Positions 31,760 to 37,774 of a DNA stretch of 37,774 bases are shown in pieces. Numbering within the stretch: position 1 is the stretch's first letter; each line of letters starts with the position of its first letter. The stretch covers positions 1 to 37,774 of the forward strand of contig CAMJPH010000014.1 in assembly GCA_946407715.1 (NCBI GenBank), written 5' to 3'. Position numbers and translations under genes: made by a program. A model generated the notes under the pieces. That model was not told the origin of the DNA. It was given only the letters and a program-made list of their open reading frames with translations, and searched no databases. The DNA comes from an uncultured Bacteroidales bacterium (GTDB taxonomy: Bacteria > Bacteroidota > Bacteroidia > Bacteroidales > WCHB1-69).

Positions 31760-31797
31760 GTTAGTCATAAAATATTGTAAAACAAAAAGATATAAAA

Positions 31798-33132
31798 ATG
31801 AACACCTTAAGACAACTGACACTCTCGGCAATCGTCCTCCTGACCCTGACGTTGGGCTTTTCCGCTTGCGGAAGCAAAAGCCACTCCTCCCAGGAAGCCG
31901 CTAAAAACGGTTTGATGAGCGAACAATCCCAGAGCCCGGAGGAGGCACTCAAGGAAAACGCCAACGACCTGTTGGGCGATGCCGCCCTCGCCGTGCGCAA
32001 GTTCGAACGGGAACCCTCGGAGAAGAACTTCAAACGGCTGATGAAGGTCTATGACGAGCTGCAGACGCTCTGCGACGACGAGGACCTTTTCCGCGCGGAC
32101 CGGAAATTAGCGGCAGAAGCCGACTCCACGGCACAATCCGTCAAAGCCCTGCTGGAAACGGGACTGAAACGCATTCGCAAACCGCTATTCTCCGAAAGCG
32201 ACCATCTGATTGCGGAAACGGAATCCCACCCGGTATATCTGCGCAAGGGCGAGAGACTGTTCCTCAACTTCGAGACGCAAGGCAACGTCACCCTGCGGGT
32301 CTATAACGCCGACAGCCATTCCGCGCTGAAAACGTACGCCGGGAAAAAAGTGGTACACGACTCCATCCCGGTCGCCCACACCGCCGTGTACGTGGTGGAG
32401 CTCAAGCCCGTGGGCAGCCAGTACGTCGATATCACGGCGAGCAAGTCTGTAGCGAAGGCCGAGGATCTTTCCAAAGACGACCCCGACATTGAAGAGGAAA
32501 AGACGGAATGCACCGCCAAGGACTTCGGGGCGCAGAAAATACAGGGCATCAAGCTGAAGAGCGTGTTCGAGGAACCGAGGAAGGTCACGCTGCGCTCACA
32601 AGGCAAGGCTTTATTTTCCGGCGGCGGCACCCGCTCGGTGGTGGCCATGCAAGTGCCCGCCGGCAGCACCGACGTGGCCTACTGCCTTCGCATCTCCACT
32701 TCCCAAAGCGACCAAAACGCCGATGGCCAGTTCTGTAGGAGAATGGACGAGAAATACAAGGAAATCAAGCTGTTGGGGTTACCGCTTTACGAATCGCACG
32801 GTTCCTCCTCCAACATCTTCCGCGAGCTGCTCAACGCCTGCGAGCCCTACCGCGAGGAGGAGGCCTACTGCAACCTCTACATCTTCACCAGCTCCGCCGA
32901 AGCCAAAAAGTTCGCCGACGGCAAGCCTGTGGCAGACCTGAAGTACAACGTCGATCTCTCCAAGAAGGGCACCCAGTCGTGCAACGACCGCATCCCCACC
33001 AAGGGGGTGAAGACCCTCTACTTCGGTTTCGAGAACACCCGCGTGCGCTACTCCGTCTATCTGTGGCTCGAGTCCTTGGCCACGATGCCCACCACGGAAT
33101 ACTACCGGGCGAAGTATGTTGTCAAAGAGTGA
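31798..33132 (+). CDS. Hypothetical lipoprotein
   Basis: A 444-residue exported lipoprotein. The signal peptide MNTLRQLTLSAIVLLTLTLG ends in a lipobox-like GFSACGSK, with Cys24 as the acylation site. Residues about 45-125 are helical and acidic (EEALKENANDLLGDAALAVR). The next region looks beta-rich with a pre-peptidase-like pattern (PVYLRKGERLFLNFETQGNV, TLRVYNADSH). No named domain is evident. It is probably periplasmic or on the outer-membrane face. No promoter box is evident in the 38-base gap after pcp, so it may be co-transcribed. Confidence 0.65.
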   Translation: MNTLRQLTLSAIVLLTLTLGFSACGSKSHSSQEAAKNGLMSEQSQSPEEALKENANDLLGDAALAVRKFEREPSEKNFKRLMKVYDELQTLCDDEDLFRADRKLAAEADSTAQSVKALLETGLKRIRKPLFSESDHLIAETESHPVYLRKGERLFLNFETQGNVTLRVYNADSHSALKTYAGKKVVHDSIPVAHTAVYVVELKPVGSQYVDITASKSVAKAEDLSKDDPDIEEEKTECTAKDFGAQKIQGIKLKSVFEEPRKVTLRSQGKALFSGGGTRSVVAMQVPAGSTDVAYCLRISTSQSDQNADGQFCRRMDEKYKEIKLLGLPLYESHGSSSNIFRELLNACEPYREEEAYCNLYIFTSSAEAKKFADGKPVADLKYNVDLSKKGTQSCNDRIPTKGVKTLYFGFENTRVRYSVYLWLESLATMPTTEYYRAKYVVKE

Positions 33133-33249
33133 GGACGGCTACACCCTGTCCCGCGGTTGAGGAGCATTCGAACAGAACAACACTGACATTTCGCCGGCAA
33201 GGCGTTCCCAAGCCCTTGCATCGTATATGAGCCATAAACGAAAAATTTG

Positions 33250-33258
33250 TACCTTTGC
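33250..33258 (+). promoter_or_regulatory. -7 box for the truncated ATPase gene
   Basis: TACCTTTGC, 19 bases before ATG 33278. Confidence 0.45.
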
Positions 33259-33277
33259 CGCGATAAAACCGTCCGTC

Positions 33278-33637
33278 ATGAACACCGTCCGCAAATACCC
33301 CGTGGGAATCCAGACCTTTGAAAGGCTGAGAAAAGAGAACTACCTCTATATCGACAAGACAGACTTGGTCTGGAAGATGACCAAGGAGAGTCCTTTCGTC
33401 TTCCTCAGCCGGCCGCGCCGTTTCGGCAAGTCGCTGCTGACCACCACGCTGGACTCCGACTTCAAAGGACAGAAGGAACTCTTCGAAGGACTCAAGATCA
33501 TGGATCTGGAGACGGAGAATTGTGGAGCCGGAAATCAGGAAATAGCCTGTGCCACCGAGCCCGCAGCCTTAACGGCCTTCCTCGTCAATAGCACATCCGA
33601 AACCCTATATTTTTACATAGTTACGGATAAACAATAG
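33278..33637 (+). pseudogene. Truncated AAA-ATPase-like/DUF1703 remnant
   Basis: The first about 75 residues match the start of PF09820-type AAA-ATPase proteins: YPVGIQTFERLRKENYLYID, KTDLVWKM, FVFLSRPRRFGKSLLTTTLD, FKGQKELFEGLKIMDLE. Full proteins have about 500 residues with a C-terminal nuclease-like domain. Here the homology stops and a 45-residue unrelated tail (CGAGNQEIACATEPAALTAF) runs to a stop at 33635-33637, next to a long palindrome. The rest of the gene is missing. Its P-loop, RPRRFGKSLL, is intact but cannot function alone. Confidence 0.7.
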
Positions 33638-33691
33638 CGGATACTATATCCGAAACTACTATTTTTTAATAGGTTTCGGATATAGTATCCG
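33638..33691. promoter_or_regulatory. Long palindrome with two CGGATA-n3-TATCCG sites
   Basis: CGGATACTATATCCGAAAC at 33638-33656 is exactly inverted as GTTTCGGATATAGTATCCG at 33673-33691, with CTATT/AATAG inside around TTTT. Each arm is itself a palindrome, CGGATA-n3-TATCCG, so the site reads as two operators for a dimeric regulator. The right arm lies in the -33 zone of the promoter at 33702. Confidence 0.6.
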
Positions 33692-33701
33692 AATATTTTT
33701 G

Positions 33702-33710
33702 TATTTTTGC
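33702..33710 (+). promoter_or_regulatory. -7 box for the ATPase-DUF234 gene
   Basis: TATTTTTGC, 18 bases before ATG 33729. It argues against the longer TTG-start frame, which would begin upstream of this box. Confidence 0.55.
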
Positions 33711-33728
33711 CCGCGAAAAATCATCGTT

Positions 33729-35198
33729 ATGGATACTGTTTCAACACCTCTTTTTATTGGAAGAGAATACGAGAAATCCTTGATACAGCAATACTTAGAC
33801 TCGCCAAAAGCCGAGCTTGTCGCTATTTACGGACGACGACGGGTTGGCAAAACGTACTTGGTGAAGTCCTTTTTTCAGAATCAGTTCGACTTTTATTTCA
33901 CGGGGATGTACGAGACCTCCCGCGCGGTGCATCTTTCTCTGTTCCGGAAAGAGCTTTCACGTCTTACAACCGAAAAAGTGCCCCCTTTGAAGGACTGGTT
34001 CACCGCTTTTGACGCATTGAAAGACTATTTGAAAACGCTGAACAAGAAGAAGCTGGTCGTGTTTTTGGATGAGTTGCCTTGGATGGACACTCCACGGAGC
34101 AATTTTCTGGCCGCTTTCTCCAACTTTTGGAACACATGGGGATCCACACAACCCAACCTCAAACTGTTTGTGTGTGGATCAGCCACCACCTGGATGCTTG
34201 ACAAATTTGTCGGCGACAAGGGCGGCCTTTACGGACGCGTTTGCCGTCCCATCCATTTGTCCCCTTTCTCGTTGGATGAAACTGAACAATACTTTCTGAA
34301 AATCAAAGGATTAAATTGGGGAAGAATGCAGATTCTGGAAACATATATGATTATGGGCGGCATTCCCTATTATCTTGACATGATGGAAACCAATCTGCCG
34401 TTGAGCCGCAACATCGACCGACTGTTTTTCGGGAAAGACGCTCCTCTGAGGAATGAATATACCTTTCTGTTCCGCTCTCTTTTCAAAGAATCCAAACTCT
34501 ACCAAAACATCGTTGAGACTCTATCCACGAAACTCAAAGGACTTACCAGAAAAGAGATCATGTCTGAAATCGGCATAGGAGATGGAGGAATACTGACCCT
34601 CGCCTTGGAGAATCTGTGCAAATGCGACTTCATCCGAAAATATACCGAATTCGGAAAAAAGGGAAAGAACACTTTGTATCAGCTCACTGACCTTTTTTCA
34701 CTTTTTCACCTGCGATTTGTAGCCAAAGGGAGCGGGCAAGACGAGCTTTTCTGGACCAACATACAAGGGTCAGGGGCTAAAAACGCATGGTCTGGATATG
34801 CTTTCGAACAGGTGTGTCTGCTGCATTTGAATCAAATCAAAAGCAGCATGAGCATTCTGGGGATTTTGAGCAACGCATACACTTGGATTTGCAAACCATT
34901 TACCGATACGGACGGGACACACTGGAAAGGAGGGCAGATTGACTTGCTGATAGACCGGAACGACAATGTAATCAGTGTTTGCGAAATGAAATACGCTCAA
35001 GATAATTTCACAGTAGATGCCAGTTATGCAGAACATCTTCGCAACAGGGAAACCTTGTTTCGCAAAGAAACCAAAACAAAAAAAGCCTTGCAACATGTGT
35101 TGGTCACCACTTTCGGTCTTCACCAAAATGCGCACAGCGGGATTTTCCAGCACGTGGTTACCTTAAACCATCTTTTCCAGCAACCAACACTCATTTAA
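33729..35198 (+). CDS. ATPase (PF01637-like) with C-terminal DUF234 nuclease-like domain
   Basis: A 489-residue protein from ATG 33729. FIGREYEKSLIQQYL, then VAIYGRRRVGKTYLVKSFF with the P-loop, and LVVFLDELPWMDTPRSNF for Walker B, followed by LFVCGSATTWMLDK, GRVCRPIHLSPFSLDE and MIMGGIPYYLDMME. A winged helix follows (TRKEIMSEIGIGDGG). The C-terminal DUF234 region has GGQIDLLIDRNDNVISVCEM plus KYA, with the Asp and Glu-x-Lys of a PD-(D/E)XK fold. This type is frequent in Bacteroidota and archaea. The function is unproven. Two operator-like palindromes precede it. Confidence 0.85.
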   Translation: MDTVSTPLFIGREYEKSLIQQYLDSPKAELVAIYGRRRVGKTYLVKSFFQNQFDFYFTGMYETSRAVHLSLFRKELSRLTTEKVPPLKDWFTAFDALKDYLKTLNKKKLVVFLDELPWMDTPRSNFLAAFSNFWNTWGSTQPNLKLFVCGSATTWMLDKFVGDKGGLYGRVCRPIHLSPFSLDETEQYFLKIKGLNWGRMQILETYMIMGGIPYYLDMMETNLPLSRNIDRLFFGKDAPLRNEYTFLFRSLFKESKLYQNIVETLSTKLKGLTRKEIMSEIGIGDGGILTLALENLCKCDFIRKYTEFGKKGKNTLYQLTDLFSLFHLRFVAKGSGQDELFWTNIQGSGAKNAWSGYAFEQVCLLHLNQIKSSMSILGILSNAYTWICKPFTDTDGTHWKGGQIDLLIDRNDNVISVCEMKYAQDNFTVDASYAEHLRNRETLFRKETKTKKALQHVLVTTFGLHQNAHSGIFQHVVTLNHLFQQPTLI

Positions 35199-35304
35199 TG
35201 AAAAAAACAATAGGAATCTTTATCATGTATTGCTCTCTTTCCTGATATGTATAATTACTATAGTGAGTATGTTGTCTCAAAAGGATATGATTTGGATTTT
35301 TTTG

Positions 35305-35313
35305 TAATTTTGC
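35305..35313 (+). promoter_or_regulatory. -7 box for the FGE/barrel fusion gene
   Basis: TAATTTTGC, 37 bases before ATG 35351. Confidence 0.45.
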
Positions 35314-35350
35314 CGAATCTTTCAAAGATCATGGAAGAATTTCGGACTTT

Positions 35351-36577
35351 ATGGCAAAGAACACATCAGCATCACGGCAAATATTTCTTATCACGCTGAT
35401 AGTGTGTCTTTTATCAACCGTATTCCCGTCACTTCTCTATTCCCAAAACGACATCTCGCACAATAGCAACCCCATCATCGAGATGCGCTTCGTGCCGTCC
35501 TGTCTGTCCATGAACGACGCTTCAGCCGCGCAAACAGGCACTGCCCTCGCTAAAGGTTTCTATATCGCCAAGCATAAGGTCACGCGACGGCTTTGGAACG
35601 AGGTCATGGGCACCCACGCGAACGGAGAGGCCGACGACTATCTGCCCGTGACCAACGTCTCCCGCGACGAGGTGCAGCTTTTCATCTTCTGGCTTAACCA
35701 GAAAACGAATATGCAGTACCGCCTCCCCACGGAATCGGAATGGACGTGCGCCGTCCAGACGGGATTCCTTCCGGACGTGACCCCCTCCTTCTACCTCGGT
35801 GGCAACGACGCCTCCACGGGATTCCGACTGGCGATGGATTACGACGGCGGGGACGGTGACAATAACTACAACTATACCAACAATGACTATGACTATAACA
35901 ATAACTATAACTTAGGGCGGGATGAGAGGGATAGCGTCGGGAAGACAGAAACAGTTCTCCCACCCTCACGTACGACCGCCGACGACTCTGCGAGGGTCTC
36001 CATACGGGCCCTCCTCGCCGCCGAGAAGGCCGCCGAACGACAGGAAAGAGCGGCCAAACGGAAGGCATTCCTCAACACCTACCCGCCGAACATCTTCTTC
36101 ACCCTCAATGCCGCCTACACCTCCATGCCGCAATGGTCCTTCGGGTTCAAGATTGGCACGGTGAAACGCTTCGGCTGGTACCTCAGCGCGATGACCAACT
36201 TCAACTACAGAGGGGCTTTCTCACCCTTCGAGGAGGACGGGCATTACGTCCTCACCGGCGTTTCCAAGACCACCTACCTCGAAGGCCAGTTGGGGCTGGT
36301 CGTCCGCCCCCTTGAACTGTTCTCCCTCCATATCGGTGCCGGATACAGCTACCGCACCCTCAACTTCGAGAGCGACCAGGGCTGGCATTATTACCCGAAG
36401 CGGAACTATCACGGTCCCACGGCTTCGCTCGGCGTGATGTTCCACGTCAAGGGCGTGGCACTCTCGGCGGAAGCCTACGGGATGGTGTACAATTTGAACT
36501 CGATCAACGACGTGCGGGGCGCGTTTGGCGTGAAGATGGGGGTGGGATTTTGTTTGCCCCGTGAAAAAAAACAATGA
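35351..36577 (+). CDS. Fusion of a shortened FGE-sulfatase domain and an outer-membrane barrel
   Basis: A 408-residue exported protein. An N-terminal signal segment lies near 10-31 (IFLITLIVCLLSTVFPSLLY). Residues about 40-165 form a cut-down formylglycine-generating-enzyme fold: GFYIAKHKVTRRLWNEVMG, PVTNVSRDEVQLFIFWLNQ, YRLPTESEWTCAVQTG and TGFRLAMDY. It lacks the usual middle, where catalytic cysteines lie. A low-complexity NNYNYTNNDYDYNNNYN linker (near 175-191) and a charged helix (AAEKAAERQERAAKRKAFL) lead to a C-terminal barrel of about 170 residues (NIFFTLNAAYTSMPQWSFGF to VKMGVGFCLP). It probably displays or anchors the FGE-like part at the outer membrane. Confidence 0.7.
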   Translation: MAKNTSASRQIFLITLIVCLLSTVFPSLLYSQNDISHNSNPIIEMRFVPSCLSMNDASAAQTGTALAKGFYIAKHKVTRRLWNEVMGTHANGEADDYLPVTNVSRDEVQLFIFWLNQKTNMQYRLPTESEWTCAVQTGFLPDVTPSFYLGGNDASTGFRLAMDYDGGDGDNNYNYTNNDYDYNNNYNLGRDERDSVGKTETVLPPSRTTADDSARVSIRALLAAEKAAERQERAAKRKAFLNTYPPNIFFTLNAAYTSMPQWSFGFKIGTVKRFGWYLSAMTNFNYRGAFSPFEEDGHYVLTGVSKTTYLEGQLGLVVRPLELFSLHIGAGYSYRTLNFESDQGWHYYPKRNYHGPTASLGVMFHVKGVALSAEAYGMVYNLNSINDVRGAFGVKMGVGFCLPREKKQ

Positions 36578-36612
36578 AAGTCATGAAGTTGCAGTTACAT
36601 AATACGTTTGAG

Positions 36613-36774
36613 ATTCCGCCAGTTCCTGACGTCTCTGGCGGAATGGTGCATCGTGGTCAAGGTCAAAAGGGGAAAAAGATGGGCGGCGAACGAGACATCT
36701 TTGGCCACAGTACAATTTATCTCGCCGCCCATCTTTTTCCCTCTCGCCTATTCAACAGTGTGCACCATTCCGCC
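36613..36774. repeat. Nested inverted-repeat element
   Basis: ATTCCGCCAG 36613-36622 pairs with CTGGCGGAAT 36635-36644. GGCGGAATGGTGCA 36637-36650 is inverted at 36761-36774. GGGAAAAAGATGGGCGGCGA 36670-36689 is inverted exactly at 36722-36741. It is a 138-base palindromic core with a competing outer hairpin. The CGGAATGGTGCA arms match those at 23749-23760 and 23899-23910. Confidence 0.75.
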
Positions 36775-36783
36775 GCGAACACA

Positions 36784-37713
36784 GTGAGCGAGCGGAATCT
36801 CCAACATTGCTTTTCTCTGGTTGTTGTGGCTTTTTTTGTTGCCGTTGCCGCTGTCTTCGCCTCCTGCGGCAAGGATCCCGTCTTTGTACAGGGCGATTAC
36901 ATCTATGAAAACGAGGATTTCACCCCTGTGGACAACATCAACGGGATCCTCATCCACTGGTCGGACACGATGGAGCTCAGCGAGGAGCAGAAAACCGTGG
37001 TGCGGAACTTGGTCGCGAATCTGGTGCGCGTGGAGGGCGGCACTTTCCGGATGGGGGCGCAAAGTGGCATGCCTCAGGGCGACAACTATGACCCTGAGGC
37101 GCGCGACAACGAGAGTCCCGTGCATAAAGTAACCCTGAGCGACTTCTACCTCGGCAGGTTCGAAGTCACCCAGCGGGAATGGCGCACGATCATGGGTGAT
37201 GATTTGGACTGGTCGGAACAATACGGCAAAGGCGACGACTTCCCCGCCTACAACGTGTCGCGAACCGACGCAATGCGGTTTTTGGAAAGGCTGAGTGCGA
37301 TGACCCGACTGTCCTTCCGTTTGCCCACCGAGGCGCAGTGGGAGTATGCCGCACGGGGCGGTTCCAACTCGCTGCATTACCGTTTCAGCGGCAGCAACCA
37401 AGTGGACGAGGTGGCTTGGCACATCGGAAATTCAAACGGCGTGCTGCATCCCGTGGGCGGAAAACTGCCCAACGAATTAGGGTTCTGCGACATGAGCGGC
37501 AGTCTGTGGGAGTTGTGCTCCGACACCTACGGACTGTACCCTTCCACACCGCAAACCAACCCGCTGGCCGACTCCGGGAGCCAGTTCGTGCTGCGCGGCG
37601 GCGCATGGGCGTACCTGCCCACCTACTGTCGCACCACCTGCCGGGATGCCTACGACGGCGATGCCGCCAGCGTCTCCGTCGGTTTCAGAGTGGCGATGGG
37701 ACGCCTTCCGTAG
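36784..37713 (+). CDS. FGE-sulfatase-domain lipoprotein
   Basis: I chose the GTG at 36784 as the start because it yields (M)SERNLQHCFSLVVVAFFVAV followed by AAVFASCGKD, a full lipoprotein signal peptide. An upstream in-frame ATG at 36574 exists, but would add 70 residues encoded by the inverted-repeat element. The mature 280 residues form an FGE-type domain: VRVEGGTFRMGAQSG, DNESPVHKVTLSDFYLGRFE, VTQREW, FPAYNVSRTDAMRFL, SFRLPTEAQWEYAARGG, LPNELGFCDMSGSLWELCSD, FVLRGGAWAYLP and VGFRVAMG. Formylglycine-type catalysis needs two cysteines that I do not see clearly. Many Bacteroidota members are non-enzymatic gliding or surface proteins. Confidence 0.75.
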   Translation: MSERNLQHCFSLVVVAFFVAVAAVFASCGKDPVFVQGDYIYENEDFTPVDNINGILIHWSDTMELSEEQKTVVRNLVANLVRVEGGTFRMGAQSGMPQGDNYDPEARDNESPVHKVTLSDFYLGRFEVTQREWRTIMGDDLDWSEQYGKGDDFPAYNVSRTDAMRFLERLSAMTRLSFRLPTEAQWEYAARGGSNSLHYRFSGSNQVDEVAWHIGNSNGVLHPVGGKLPNELGFCDMSGSLWELCSDTYGLYPSTPQTNPLADSGSQFVLRGGAWAYLPTYCRTTCRDAYDGDAASVSVGFRVAMGRLP

Positions 37714-37765
37714 GCCGCACCGTGTTGCTCTCGAAAAAGTGGACACGGAGGGGGTGAAAAAGTTG

Positions 37766-37774
37766 TATCTTTGC
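37766..37774 (+). promoter_or_regulatory. -7 box at the window end
   Basis: TATCTTTGC ends at the last base, so a plus-strand gene should start just beyond the window. Confidence 0.5.

Noticed and set aside
33699..33728. Upstream TTG start for the ATPase-DUF234 gene
   Set aside because: It would place the start before the -7 box at 33702-33710. ATG 33729 fits better.

Overview
The window comes from a member of the Bacteroidota, most likely the order Bacteroidales. The main evidence is the repeated -7 promoter box TAnnTTTG(C), as in TATCTTTGC, TATTTTTGC and TACTTTTGC, about 25-60 bases before many start codons, with little Shine-Dalgarno sequence. Supporting evidence is the gene repertoire: meso-diaminopimelate dehydrogenase, cytidylate-kinase-like protein, Rpn-type nuclease, FGE-type lipoproteins, S23-like four-helix-bundle protein and MetA-like outer-membrane barrel. 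There is no rRNA, replication origin or CRISPR array.

Positions 1-15979 form an accessory defence region. It begins with a winged-helix protein and a nucleotidyltransferase gene that has lost its catalytic middle, then a 95-base inverted-repeat element. Next is rmuC, split by one frameshift. The centre is a minus-strand type I restriction-modification operon in the order hsdM - hsdS - AIPR-family protein - AAA ATPase - TOPRIM-like protein - hsdR, so three extra defence-type genes sit between the specificity and restriction subunits. A WYL-domain regulator lies upstream, and its promoter shares a 21-base element with the hsdM promoter. Divergent from the regulator is a second, unrelated-looking AAA ATPase plus DUF4276/TOPRIM-like pair. 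The ATPase genes and the second pair are visibly AT-richer than the housekeeping genes to the right, which fits acquisition by transfer.

Positions 16030-22180 are mostly housekeeping: a 23S rRNA pseudouridine synthase, a phosphopantetheinyl transferase, ddh, tRNA-Gly(GCC) and tRNA-Leu(UAA), an RsmI-like methyltransferase, a four-helix-bundle protein, guanine deaminase, a cytidylate-kinase-like protein and a HTH-like hypothetical protein. Two of these genes are flanked by inverted arrays of degenerate 7-base repeats.

Positions 22180-27750 are the least explained part. An Rpn/PD-(D/E)XK nuclease is flanked by direct copies of 20-base and 37-base repeats. It is followed by about 1.1 kb of repeat-rich non-coding DNA that ends in a strongly structured candidate RNA with its own promoter. 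Then come three genes encoding a shared, internally duplicated small domain, a 56-residue basic protein, a nuclease with a possible base-reading domain, and an 80-residue coiled-coil protein. This cluster is my best candidate for an undescribed system.

Positions 27750-37774 hold an outer-membrane barrel, a voltage-gated-type ion channel with an atypical selectivity filter, a compact M20/M42-type peptidase, pyroglutamyl peptidase, a lipoprotein, a truncated AAA-ATPase remnant, an ATPase-DUF234 protein behind a long palindrome, an FGE/beta-barrel fusion and an FGE-type lipoprotein. The last of these starts next to a nested inverted-repeat element whose arms match one near position 23750.
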